Source: Paramagnetospirillum marisnigri (GTDB taxonomy: Bacteria > Pseudomonadota > Alphaproteobacteria > Rhodospirillales > Magnetospirillaceae). From it: a stretch of DNA of 64,000 nt. The stretch spans positions 87,055 through 151,054 of the forward strand of contig NZ_LWQT01000028.1 in assembly GCF_001650715.1 (NCBI RefSeq). The letters run 5' to 3'. Shown one piece after another: positions 44,965-54,027 of the stretch. The notes under the pieces were generated by a model that did not search any database, was not told the DNA's origin, and was given only the letters and a program-made list of their open reading frames with translations. Within the stretch, counting starts at the first letter, position 1. Each line of letters opens with the position of its first letter. The translations under genes were made by a program, and so were the position numbers.

Positions 44965-46727
44965 AGACGCCAGATCCTGAAGGATTGCTCCGGTCCGATT
45001 CGGACATTCAGCGGCGAGGTCAGGTCCAGGCGCCAGCGGCCCGGTGCCGCCACCGCCACGAAGCCGTGGCGGCGGGCCAATTCAGCCCATTGCGCCCGCG
45101 ACAGGCGTTCCCAATGCGCACGGGTCGGAGTCAGCGTTCCCAGGTCCAGGGGAGCATCTTCGAGAATCAGCGCGCCCCTCCGGAGGGTGGTGGCGGGAGG
45201 ATCAGTGAAATCCACCGCGTAGAGCTCGCCCAGGATTGTCGCGACCCGGGGCAGCATGGCTGGGATATAGGGCAGGAAGTCAAGCTCGGCGATGTTCAGC
45301 GTCAGCGGCGCTTGCGGCACTAGATCGGTCAGCACCTTCACCGTCTCGGTATCGGCGGCCAAGATCGGGCCCCCCAATTCGGCCACATGACGGGCTAGGC
45401 CCAAGGCGGCCGGTTGCTCGGCCGCGAGGGGCTTCCCCGGTTGTGCCCACAGGGCTCCCATTGCCGCGATCATCAGCACAAGCGAGCCCAGGGGGCGACA
45501 GCGGCCGAGCCTTCGGTCAACCCGGTCCAGCCAGGAGTCCGTGCGGCCGGGGCCCTGCCGTTCCTCGGTGGCGAAGAGTATGGCGACAGCGACACATGCC
45601 GCCACCGGCTGGATCAAGGCAACGCCCGAGAACTGGGCCGCTAATGGTGCGGCCACCAGCCCCGCCGCCAGCCCAAGCCCCAGTCCGTCGCCTCGCCGCA
45701 ATGTCTGGCCGACCAGCACCGGAAAGGACAGGGCCAGGGGAATGTTGATGAAACGGTTGGGCATGATCAAGAGCAGGGAGGAGGGCAAGACATCCCGGCC
45801 GATGTGAAATCCGAGATAGAGAGCCAGGCCGGATGCTGCTGCCAGCACAAGCATCCAAGCGACCGATGGCCGCCATTGCCGGTTTCGCTGGAACCAAGCC
45901 AAGCCGCCCATGGCGGCGCATTGCAGGCACATTAGACCGAGCATGTTGTCGATGGGCACGTTGCGGTGATAGTCCCACAGATCGTAATAGCGGGCGACCA
46001 GGTCGTCGGGGCCATCGCTCCCGTCCCTGCCTCCCAAGGCCAGGATCACGGTCAAGGCCACGCCGTTTCCCAGAAACGTAAACCCGACGATGCGGAGCCA
46101 GCCACCTGCCGTCACGCGTCCATCGGCGAGCCAGAGAGCGGCGAGGAACAAGGCAGAAGCATAGAGTCCCATCAAGGGATGGGCCAGAGAGGTCATGACC
46201 AACACCACGACCGTTACCGCGATCCAGCCCATGGCCATTGTCGCCACAGCCGCCAATGTCAAGCCTAGGGCCAGGATGCCGTGGGTCGGGGGACCCAAGG
46301 CAAGGATCATGTAATCGCTGTAGTCAATGCCGCCCGCTAGCGGCAATAAAACAAGAAAGGCGCCTGCTGCCGCCAAGGCGGTGGTCAATCGACCCGACAG
46401 GGCATGGATGAGCAGTGCGGCGGCGGCGCAATACAAGCCACCCTGTAAGGCGAAGAGCAGACGGGCGGCTTCTGTCATGGACAGCCCAGCCCGCAGCAGC
46501 CCGATCGCCAGCGTATTGACCAGCGAGGGGCTGCCCTTGGCCGCCAACAGCGGAATGGCGTCGGGGCCGTAGCCGGACAACCCGGTCAGTGCGGCGGCGG
46601 CGGTGACGGCGTGAGGCATCATCTCGCACCAGCGCCAACCCGCCAAGCCGCCCCCCGTCGCGGCAAGCAATATCACAAGGGTCGCATCCAGAGTCCGCGG
46701 GCGGAGGGAAGCCATGGCCAAGATCAT
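44961..46727 (-). CDS. Polytopic membrane protein, possible GT-C-like (paralogue 1)
   Basis: About 588 residues. The start at 46727 is chosen because the ATG overlaps the upstream stop (ATGA). About ten to twelve hydrophobic helices cover residues 10-440, followed by a soluble C-terminal domain of about 150 residues. Marks shared with the gene at 52254 are YSDYMILALGP, DLWDYHRNV and MPNRFINIPLALSFP. The layout of many helices plus a soluble end recalls GT-C glycosyltransferases or polymer flippases, but no family motif is certain. It is co-transcribed with the HMW1C-like enzyme, so it may act on the glycan at the membrane. Confidence 0.7.
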   Translation of the reverse strand: MILAMASLRPRTLDATLVILLAATGGGLAGWRWCEMMPHAVTAAAALTGLSGYGPDAIPLLAAKGSPSLVNTLAIGLLRAGLSMTEAARLLFALQGGLYCAAAALLIHALSGRLTTALAAAGAFLVLLPLAGGIDYSDYMILALGPPTHGILALGLTLAAVATMAMGWIAVTVVVLVMTSLAHPLMGLYASALFLAALWLADGRVTAGGWLRIVGFTFLGNGVALTVILALGGRDGSDGPDDLVARYYDLWDYHRNVPIDNMLGLMCLQCAAMGGLAWFQRNRQWRPSVAWMLVLAAASGLALYLGFHIGRDVLPSSLLLIMPNRFINIPLALSFPVLVGQTLRRGDGLGLGLAAGLVAAPLAAQFSGVALIQPVAACVAVAILFATEERQGPGRTDSWLDRVDRRLGRCRPLGSLVLMIAAMGALWAQPGKPLAAEQPAALGLARHVAELGGPILAADTETVKVLTDLVPQAPLTLNIAELDFLPYIPAMLPRVATILGELYAVDFTDPPATTLRRGALILEDAPLDLGTLTPTRAHWERLSRAQWAELARRHGFVAVAAPGRWRLDLTSPLNVRIGPEQSFRIWRL

Positions 46728-48502
46728 CGGCCGATTCGAATGGGGGGGCGCCATTGGTCGCTGCGCGTGTCGTCATGGTGGGCGATCAGGTATTCCACCG
46801 CCGTTCGGAAATGGCGGGCATTGTCCTCGGCCTGGATGGCGGCATCGAGGTCAATCGCGCGTATCCGCTCCTCCCATTGGCGGCGCAAGGAGCCATTGGC
46901 GGCGAGGTTTAGCAGCAGTGCGACATAGGCGTCGTGATCTGTCACCACCAATTCGCCCAGACCCAAGCCCCGCATGAGATGGGCGCCATACCGGGAGAAG
47001 GCCCGCTCTCCCTCGAACACGACCATGGGAACGCCGAAGTGCAGGGCGTCTACCACGGTGTTGAAGCCGCCGAAGGGAAACGAATCGGCCACCAGATGCA
47101 TGCTCGCCAAAATCTCCCAGTAGGCGTCCTGGGTCAGAAAGGGGTAGAGCACGGTCCGCCCAGGTCCTAGGATGGCTTCCAATCCCTTGCGCAGGATGGG
47201 AAGGGCAAGGCCGTTCATACCTGCTCCGGCAAACAGATGAAACTCGACGGGGCGGGGGCTGGCATCGGCAATCCGGCGCAGGCTGTCCAGGGTGCGGCGG
47301 TTCAGTTTGGGCATCGACCAGGGCAGGGCGATGCGCAATGGCCCGTCCTCCGCCTTGTCCACGAACTGGCGCGGCCGTGGGATCGTGTTTGCCTCGACCC
47401 CTCGCCCAGGAATCAACAGCAGGCGTTCGGAATAGAATCGTCGTGCGGTATCGTCGTTATCGACTTCGTCGCCGCTCAGGAAATAGTCCATCTCGCTTCC
47501 GAAGGTGCTGACGGGATGGCCGCAGCTCATGATCTGGATGCGGGCAAGTCGGCAGTTGGCCAGCAATATGCTGTCCTCGCCCATGCCCACATCGGGGAAG
47601 AAGGCGGTCATGGCGTCAAGGTCGGCCAGCGGCGTGAGGCCTTGCTGGGGGTCGAGGCGGATGACTCGGTCGAATCCGACTGTTTCGATGCCCGGGTTGG
47701 CGCTAGTCACCAAGGTCAGCTTGAATCGCCCGGCCAGCGACGCCACGAAGCGGGCGTTGGTGCGGTAGACCGCATGGTCTGAGGCCCATAGAGAGCTGAT
47801 TACCGCCACATGGTCGGGATCTGGGCGAGGGCGGGGGGGCAGGTCCGTCATGGCCTGCACGGCCATGGGCCGGATCAGCCGGTTCACGGCGGCCTTGACC
47901 TTTGCCTCGACCGGGGGGGCGGCATAAGTGACGAAGAAGAAGGGACGGACCAGCAGCCCCGGCACTCCCAGCATGCGCGGATCATCCAGGGCCGCCAGAT
48001 GATCGGCGACGGCATCGGCGCTCCGGCCCACCGTCAGCGAGGCATAGTCTCCACCAAGAATGCTCAGTCGCCACAGCGAGGCCAAGTCTGGATTGCTGTC
48101 AAACACCGGCCCAATATCGATGGCCTGAGAATTGGCACAGGAATACAGTGCTAGCACCTTCACCAGATTATCGGGCTGTGCCAAGACAATCCGTAGAACC
48201 GCGTCGGTCGATCCGAAGGACGAGGCAGCGGCCAGGCTGGCGATGGTGCGGGCGTGGAAAATCCAGCGCAATGCCAGATCGCGATCGGAGATCACGAATT
48301 CCGGGGTCGCCAGGACATGGGCTAGGGCCAGGAATAATCGGTCCAGCCGCGCCAAGCTCTCTTCGTCGCCGCCATCGCAGTCATGATTGGCGAGGCCGTC
48401 GAGGGCATCGAGCAGCAGGAGCGACAAAGCTCGGTGGTCGCCCTCCGCCAGCAGCCGGGCGTAGTGGAGAAGGGGGGTGTCTACGGCGGGAGACCGGGGC
48501 AT
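46724..48502 (-). CDS. HMW1C-like N-glycosyltransferase (GT41)
   Basis: About 592 residues from ATG 48502; upstream in-frame ATGs lie opposite the FkbM gene. An alpha-helical N-terminal domain (to about 215) has no clear TPRs. The GT-B part has ISSLWASDHAVYR, SCGHPVSTFGSEMDYFLSG, PWSMPKLNRRT (Lys as in the NGT/OGT active site) and SFPFGGFNTVVDALHFGVP with a donor-binding loop. The G-H-P-V-S-T and FGGFNT stretches match the HMW1C family, which N-glycosylates Asn in N-x-S/T sequons of adhesins in the cytoplasm. The sequon-rich adhesin in this window makes that function attractive. Confidence in HMW1C over other GT41 branches is moderate. Confidence 0.72.
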   Translation of the reverse strand: MPRSPAVDTPLLHYARLLAEGDHRALSLLLLDALDGLANHDCDGGDEESLARLDRLFLALAHVLATPEFVISDRDLALRWIFHARTIASLAAASSFGSTDAVLRIVLAQPDNLVKVLALYSCANSQAIDIGPVFDSNPDLASLWRLSILGGDYASLTVGRSADAVADHLAALDDPRMLGVPGLLVRPFFFVTYAAPPVEAKVKAAVNRLIRPMAVQAMTDLPPRPRPDPDHVAVISSLWASDHAVYRTNARFVASLAGRFKLTLVTSANPGIETVGFDRVIRLDPQQGLTPLADLDAMTAFFPDVGMGEDSILLANCRLARIQIMSCGHPVSTFGSEMDYFLSGDEVDNDDTARRFYSERLLLIPGRGVEANTIPRPRQFVDKAEDGPLRIALPWSMPKLNRRTLDSLRRIADASPRPVEFHLFAGAGMNGLALPILRKGLEAILGPGRTVLYPFLTQDAYWEILASMHLVADSFPFGGFNTVVDALHFGVPMVVFEGERAFSRYGAHLMRGLGLGELVVTDHDAYVALLLNLAANGSLRRQWEERIRAIDLDAAIQAEDNARHFRTAVEYLIAHHDDTRSDQWRPPIRIGR

Positions 48503-48677
48503 ATGGGGCGATTCTGGCAAAGTCACGCTGAGGCCTGGCGCCCATGACGGGCAATGGAACTTTACCGTAAGGTGGCAAGGCGACGCCACCGGAAAGCCAC
48601 CGGACGAGCCACGGCTTGAACCCCCTTGCCGGGACGTGTAGCCTGCGGCGAATTTGGCGGAGAGGAGCGCGTTGACC

Positions 48678-49580
48678 ATGGATGGCCGCGTTGAGATCGT
48701 GCGCAATCTGCTCGGCGACCTGCTTTCGCCGGTATCGGTCATGGATATCGGCGCCATGCCGGAAGGCGATGAGCGCTACGCGCCCATGGTGGCGGCCGGG
48801 ATTGCCTCGGTGGTGGGGTTCGAACCAAATCTCGAGCACGCGGATAAGTTGTCGGAACGGCCGGGCTGGCGCTTCCTGCCCTATTTCCTCGGTAATGGCG
48901 AGGCGGGAACCTTCCACGTCACCGCCTATCCCGGCTGCTGTTCCTTGTTTGAGCCCGATCCGGAGGTGATCGACCTGTTTACGGGCATCCGCGCCTCGCC
49001 GGATCATGTCGGCAGTTTTACAGTGCAGGAGACCGTTCCAGTGGAGACCCGTCGACTCGACGATATCGACGGTGCCGGTTTCCCCGATCTGGTCAAGCTG
49101 GATATCCAAGGTGCCGAGTTGGACGTGCTGCGCCATGGGATGCAACGGCTTTCCCGTTGCACGATCATTGAATGCGAAGCGGAGTTCATCGCCCTTTACA
49201 AGGGGCAGCCGCTGTTCGGTGACATCCAGTCCTTTCTCGCCAGCCAGGGCTTCGTGCTGCACAAGTTCATTGATGTGGCGGGCCTGCCTCTTCGGCCTTT
49301 CGCGCATCTGGAGCAGGCCTATCGGCCGGTCAGCCAACTGCTGTGGGCGGACGCCGTGTTCGTGCGCGACTTCAGTCGGCTGGATGCTCTGGACGACGGA
49401 CAACTGGCAAAAGCGGTCCTCATTCTCGATGTGGTCTACCGCTCCTACGATCTGGCGGCGTTTTTCCTTGGCGAACTTGACCGGCGCCGTGGAGGCGATC
49501 TGACGGAAGCCTATTTGCAGTCGGTGCAGTCGGCGTCGCCCGATGACCTTCTGGTCATGAACTGGCGGCCGTTTGCCTGA
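48678..49580 (+). CDS. FkbM-family methyltransferase
   Basis: A 300-residue SAM methyltransferase from ATG 48678; TTG at 48672 is also served by the same AGGAG site. Marks are VMDIGAMPEGDER (SAM loop), VVGFEPN, LVKLDIQGAELDVLRHG (the FkbM core Asp-Ile-x-Gly-Ala-Glu) and IIECEAEFIALY. FkbM proteins usually O-methylate sugars or polyketides. It diverges from the HMW1C-like gene, with 175 bases between for two promoters. Its 3' end overlaps the convergent acyltransferase by 26 bases. It probably methylates a surface glycan. Confidence 0.82.
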   Translation: MDGRVEIVRNLLGDLLSPVSVMDIGAMPEGDERYAPMVAAGIASVVGFEPNLEHADKLSERPGWRFLPYFLGNGEAGTFHVTAYPGCCSLFEPDPEVIDLFTGIRASPDHVGSFTVQETVPVETRRLDDIDGAGFPDLVKLDIQGAELDVLRHGMQRLSRCTIIECEAEFIALYKGQPLFGDIQSFLASQGFVLHKFIDVAGLPLRPFAHLEQAYRPVSQLLWADAVFVRDFSRLDALDDGQLAKAVLILDVVYRSYDLAAFFLGELDRRRGGDLTEAYLQSVQSASPDDLLVMNWRPFA

Positions 49581-50649
49581 ATGTCCGTTTGACGGTAAAG
49601 CGCCGCTTTTGCCGGATGGCCCAGTTCTCCAGGCCGAACCAGCTTAATGCGCCTGCCATCAGTGCCAGGGCGAAGGCCGAGGTCGTCAACTGGGCGAGGC
49701 CGATGTCTGGCACATAGTGGATCAGTAAGGCGGTGATCGGCCAGCCGTAGAGATAGGTTCCGTAGGAAAAATCGTAGCGGTCGTTGATGGCGATCAGTGG
49801 CGTGCGGAAGGCGCAGAAGAATAGGAGGTAGCCGCCGAACAGGCACAGGGCCGGTTCCGCCAGCGGCTTTACGAACATCAGCGCGGCCAGGGCGATAGTC
49901 GCGAATACCGCAAAATCGGTACGGTAGGGGATTTTGCCGTCCAGCAACCGGAAGGCCGTACCACAGGCGAATACCAGCAGGAACCTCGACATGTGGACCG
50001 GATCGAGAAAAATGTTGCGGAAGGTATGATTGCGCGTGGCGTCCAGCATCTGATCCGTGATCTGGCCGGTGATGAAGGCGGCGTTGAGGGCGACGATCGC
50101 CAAGATGTATCCGACGAATATCGTGGGGCGGCGATAGGCTCCAATCAGGCCGAGAGCCGCTGCAATCACGTAGCAGCGGAACTCATAGCTAATGGTCCAC
50201 ATGGCGCCGTTCAGGAAGTGGGTCATCTGGTCGGGGAACACGGTGGGCAAGACGGGATATCCCAGCCGCAGCATGCGCGAGACCATCATCCACCATTCCT
50301 CGAGATCTAGGCCGCCCAGGTCGCTGCCGGCGATGGGTCCGATCACCAAGATGCTGATGAGATAAGCCAATATGAAAGCCGGATAGATGCGCAGAAGTCG
50401 TTTGACGGCGAAGTTGCGCAGAGAGGGATCGCTGATGTAGCTGCTGCTGACCAGATAGCCGCTGATCAGGAAAAAGCAGTCGACGGCGAATTCGCCAAAT
50501 GACAACGTTCCGAACAGCCGTACCAAAGGTTCGCGGTCAGAGGTCCCGTCGAGCATCTCCGGGGCATGCGATACGATGACCAAGCTGGCGAACACCAATC
50601 GCATCAAGCCGAAATTGTTTTGATTCTCTGATTTTTGTTCCGGTTTCAT
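49555..50649 (-). CDS. Acyltransferase-3 family membrane protein
   Basis: A 364-residue integral membrane protein with about ten helices. The N-terminal FGLMRLVFASLVIVSH has the Arg-x(n)-His pattern of acyltransferase-3 (OafA/YrhL) enzymes, which O-acetylate or O-succinylate surface polysaccharides. Following marks are FFLISGYLVSSSY and RIYPAFILAYL. Divergent from the acyltransferase at 50881, with 231 bases between. Function in decorating the glycan is inferred from family and place. Confidence 0.82.
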   Translation of the reverse strand: MKPEQKSENQNNFGLMRLVFASLVIVSHAPEMLDGTSDREPLVRLFGTLSFGEFAVDCFFLISGYLVSSSYISDPSLRNFAVKRLLRIYPAFILAYLISILVIGPIAGSDLGGLDLEEWWMMVSRMLRLGYPVLPTVFPDQMTHFLNGAMWTISYEFRCYVIAAALGLIGAYRRPTIFVGYILAIVALNAAFITGQITDQMLDATRNHTFRNIFLDPVHMSRFLLVFACGTAFRLLDGKIPYRTDFAVFATIALAALMFVKPLAEPALCLFGGYLLFFCAFRTPLIAINDRYDFSYGTYLYGWPITALLIHYVPDIGLAQLTTSAFALALMAGALSWFGLENWAIRQKRRFTVKRTFRQTAASS

Positions 50650-50880
50650 CGGCCATTGCCCAGGGGGTCGAGGATAGACTTCCTTTTTCCTTTGGCGCGA
50701 ACTTTATCCGAAAGCCGACAGGGTCGGCAAGGTCTTCTCGGTTGGTCGGCTGGGCCGGGCAGGGGGAAAGGGTAAATTCCATTTCGTCAACCCGTTGGCG
50801 ACGCTATTGTGACGCGCTGTGGCCGTATTCCCGCGCGGGGATGGGTGATTGCGGAACATGACGGGGGATGAGGGCGCTTC

Positions 50881-52254
50881 ATGAGCAGTTTTTTCGCTGA
50901 ACTCGCTCGGTTTCCGTTTCTGGCGGCCACCGCTATGCTGTTCTATGCGGGATTGGTGGTCTTCATGATCCCGTCGCTGCGGCGGCGTCTCGCTCCGCTG
51001 TTTCAGACCACCCGAGGCGCAAGTATCGAGTCCATCGACGGGCTGCGCGGACTGATGGCGATCTGGGTGTCGCTGTATCATCTCGTGGTCATGCGGGTGG
51101 CGGATTTCTCAGCCACCTTGAAGGCAATGCCCTTCTTGATGGATGGCGGTATCGCGGTACCGGTTTTCTGTGTGATCAGCGGGTTCGTGGTCTATAACTC
51201 CATGCGCCATGACCTGGGGCGGGACGGTCTCCGGGCCTATTACATCGCGCGCCTGCTACGCATCTATCCGGTCTACGCCGTGGTGGTTCTGGCCCATTTC
51301 ATCCATGCCATGATGGGGCTCTATCCGCTGATCCAGGCCGACGAGCCCAAGCTCCTGCGTTTGCTGTCTGAATTGTTCCTGCCGGTACTGTTCGGGGGGG
51401 AGAACTTTCTGGTGCCCCAGTTCTGGAGCCTGTACGTCGAACTGTCCTTCTATCTGGCACTTCCATTCCTGGTCATCGTATCGGGGCGGAACCTCTTCAT
51501 GGTTTGCCTGGCTGCCACCGCGTTGTTCGTGCTCACCGGGTATGGCTCCACGCGTGAATTCACCCTGTGGAAGTACTTCTTCATGGGCATCGCTTGCTGT
51601 CTGGCTTATGACCGGGTGGTGGCGCTGGCCACCGGATGGCAACGCGGGCGGCGGGAAACTGCGGGGCTCGCGTTATTTGCTGCCGGGTTCGCCCTCCTGG
51701 TGGCCGGGATAATCTGGGATTTGCCATCCTTCGTCACAGGCATCTATCTGCCCGACTACATCGAGAATCCCGCGGCCACCGTCGGTTCTATCACCCGCCA
51801 TGTGATGATCGCCGCTTATGAAGGTGCCGGGTCTGGACATGTCATGCGCTATCGCGACATGGTGCCGCCGAAGTTGACTTTCGCCCACGGATACACGCTT
51901 TGGGTCGGGCTGGCCGCCATGCTGATGATCCTGTCGACCGCCCTGTCGGCCTGGCTTGCGCGGCTGTTCTCCCTGCCGGTATTCAAGTTTCTGTCGGCGA
52001 TTTCCTATAGCGCCTTCGCTTGGCATATCTTCATCTACTGCATCGATCTCGGCTTCGTGCTGAACTCCAGCACCAGCATGGTGGTGATCGAGCCGCCGCC
52101 CATTCCAGGCAATGACCTCGTCTTCGCCATGGGGCTGGTCCTGCCGTCGCTCCTGGGAGTGTCTGCCCTGTCCTTCTTGCTGATCGAGCGCCCGGCCCTG
52201 TTGTTGCGGCGGCATCTGGGCCGTCGGGCTAAGATGGCCGACATAGTGGGGTGA
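50881..52254 (+). CDS. Acyltransferase-3 family membrane protein
   Basis: A 457-residue integral membrane protein. After one N-terminal helix comes IDGLRGLMAIWVSLYH, the family's Arg/His motif, then FCVISGFVVYNSM, ARLLRIYPVYAVVVL and FWSLYVELSFYLALP. It should acylate a surface sugar at the inner membrane, with the acyl donor in the cytoplasm. The stop overlaps the start of the next membrane gene, so they are coupled. GGATGAGGG serves as the ribosome site. Confidence 0.85.
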   Translation: MSSFFAELARFPFLAATAMLFYAGLVVFMIPSLRRRLAPLFQTTRGASIESIDGLRGLMAIWVSLYHLVVMRVADFSATLKAMPFLMDGGIAVPVFCVISGFVVYNSMRHDLGRDGLRAYYIARLLRIYPVYAVVVLAHFIHAMMGLYPLIQADEPKLLRLLSELFLPVLFGGENFLVPQFWSLYVELSFYLALPFLVIVSGRNLFMVCLAATALFVLTGYGSTREFTLWKYFFMGIACCLAYDRVVALATGWQRGRRETAGLALFAAGFALLVAGIIWDLPSFVTGIYLPDYIENPAATVGSITRHVMIAAYEGAGSGHVMRYRDMVPPKLTFAHGYTLWVGLAAMLMILSTALSAWLARLFSLPVFKFLSAISYSAFAWHIFIYCIDLGFVLNSSTSMVVIEPPPIPGNDLVFAMGLVLPSLLGVSALSFLLIERPALLLRRHLGRRAKMADIVG

Positions 52255-54011
52255 TGGCCATGATGCTTTCGCCGTTGGCATTTGCCTGGATGGCCGGTTT
52301 TCTGTGCGGGGCGCTGATAGGCTGGAATTTGGCGGAATTCACGCCCGTACCCATGCTGCCGGCCGCCCTGCTGGCGGGTGACGCCAGTTATCTTCCCGGC
52401 AGCCCCATGGGACTGATCCATGCGAAGACGGTCAGCGCCATCACGCAGTTGATCGCCCTATTGATGAAGATTGGATGGTCGGATAATGCGGTGATCAGGA
52501 CCATCTATGCGGTACAGGCCGGATTGCTGGCCTCCGGTAGCGTGCTGGTGGTGTTCGGCTTCTGTCGCCGGGCGTTCGCATCCCTCGCAGCATCCGTCCT
52601 GTTTGTCGCCATGCTGCCGTTTTGCGGCAAGTTCGGTTACTCCGATTACATCATGCTTAGTCTTAGCCCCAGCACTTACGGCATGGTAGGCCATGCCCTG
52701 ATCCTGTATGTGGTTGGACTGCTGGCCATTGGGCGCTCCGGCCCGGCCCTTTTCGGCCTGGGCGTCTTGCTGGCCAGCCACCCCGTCCTGGGCGCGTGGT
52801 GCGCCCTTGCCCTTGTGCTGGCATTGCTTCCCGAGCGTCATCGCGGCACGACAGCGGCACTGCTTCCGTTGTTGCCTTGGGGCGTCGCCGGCGGTGCGCT
52901 GGTGCTATTGTCGTTCCTTACCCGCCCAGGGGCTCCTGAGGCTGATATGGGCATCAATGCCGCGGAGGCGATCCGCTATCGCGACGCCTTTATCGCCCTG
53001 TGGGACTATCACCGCAATGTCGATCTCTCGCCGCTGCGGGGTATGGCGGTTGTCCAGGCACTGGCCCTGGCGGGGCTGGGTCTGGTGATGTTGCGGCTTG
53101 GCGGGGAGGGGGGGCATGGCCTCGGCCCTCGCCGAGCCTTGCGTATCATTGTCCTGATGGCGGTGGCTGGAGCTGCCAGCTTCACACTCTACCACTTTGC
53201 TCGGCCCTTGTTTCCGACCGTGGTGACGGCACTGTTGATGCCATCGCGTTTTCTCAATATTCCTCTACTGCTCACCTTTCCCCTGGTGGCGGCAGTGATG
53301 TTGTCCCGTTCTGGAAACCCTCTGGTCTGGGGCATGGCAGGGATCATGGCTGCGGTGTTGGCCATTGCTCCTCTCGAAAACGCATCCACACTGGAGCCCG
53401 TGGCGGGGGTCGTCCTGATCCTTGCCGCCTCGGCGTCGGTCGCCACCCGATGGGGACAACTGGATCTGTTGACCAGAATGCCCTGGCCGACCAAGCCGTG
53501 GAGTGCGGCCGGATCCATGCTCGCCATGCTTGGCGTGGTTACTGTTGTCGGCGGCGTCACCACGGCGATCCTCCACAAGCCTCTGGTGGTGGAGGATCCT
53601 GTGGTGGACAAGGTCCGGGCCTTGGTGTCTCCTCCCGTCCTGTTCTCGTCGCGCTATTCCCAGCTCGCTTATTGGCGGTTGTTTCCTCGGCACGCCCCTG
53701 CGCTGGACGTGGATAGTCTCGACTACATCACCTATGTACCGGAAGCGGCAGGTGAAATCAGCCGCATGTTGGCCGATGTCTATGGCATCGACTATTTCAA
53801 TCCGCCTTACCGCTTCCTGCCTGCCGTCCACATGGACGAGCATGTCCGCGAGCGATGGGAACGGTTTTCACCCCAGGACTGGCGTTTTCTGGCCGACAAC
53901 TACGGATTTCATACTGTCGTGACCCTGCACCCTTGGCTGCTGAGCATTCCTCGCAAGCTCAGCTACCGCATGGGACAGCACACTTTATATGTTTATCAAA
54001 TTGTCCGCTGA
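52254..54011 (+). CDS. Polytopic membrane protein (paralogue 2 of 44961-46727)
   Basis: About 585 residues; GTG at 52251 (GTGA overlap) and ATGs at 52254, 52260 and 52263 are possible starts. About twelve helices are followed by a soluble end of about 130 residues. It shares FGYSDYIMLSLSP, ALWDYHRNVDL and MPSRFLNIPLLLTFP with its paralogue; the D-Y-H-R-N stretch is likely functional because it is kept in an otherwise diverged loop. It is coupled to an acyltransferase, while the other copy is coupled to the HMW1C-like enzyme. No known family is recognised. Confidence 0.72.
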   Translation: MAMMLSPLAFAWMAGFLCGALIGWNLAEFTPVPMLPAALLAGDASYLPGSPMGLIHAKTVSAITQLIALLMKIGWSDNAVIRTIYAVQAGLLASGSVLVVFGFCRRAFASLAASVLFVAMLPFCGKFGYSDYIMLSLSPSTYGMVGHALILYVVGLLAIGRSGPALFGLGVLLASHPVLGAWCALALVLALLPERHRGTTAALLPLLPWGVAGGALVLLSFLTRPGAPEADMGINAAEAIRYRDAFIALWDYHRNVDLSPLRGMAVVQALALAGLGLVMLRLGGEGGHGLGPRRALRIIVLMAVAGAASFTLYHFARPLFPTVVTALLMPSRFLNIPLLLTFPLVAAVMLSRSGNPLVWGMAGIMAAVLAIAPLENASTLEPVAGVVLILAASASVATRWGQLDLLTRMPWPTKPWSAAGSMLAMLGVVTVVGGVTTAILHKPLVVEDPVVDKVRALVSPPVLFSSRYSQLAYWRLFPRHAPALDVDSLDYITYVPEAAGEISRMLADVYGIDYFNPPYRFLPAVHMDEHVRERWERFSPQDWRFLADNYGFHTVVTLHPWLLSIPRKLSYRMGQHTLYVYQIVR

Positions 54012-54027
54012 CCCAGGCTTGGCCGTC

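Noticed and set aside
44913..45323. A 136-residue plus-strand frame
   Set aside because: It crosses the ends of two convergent genes and resembles neither.
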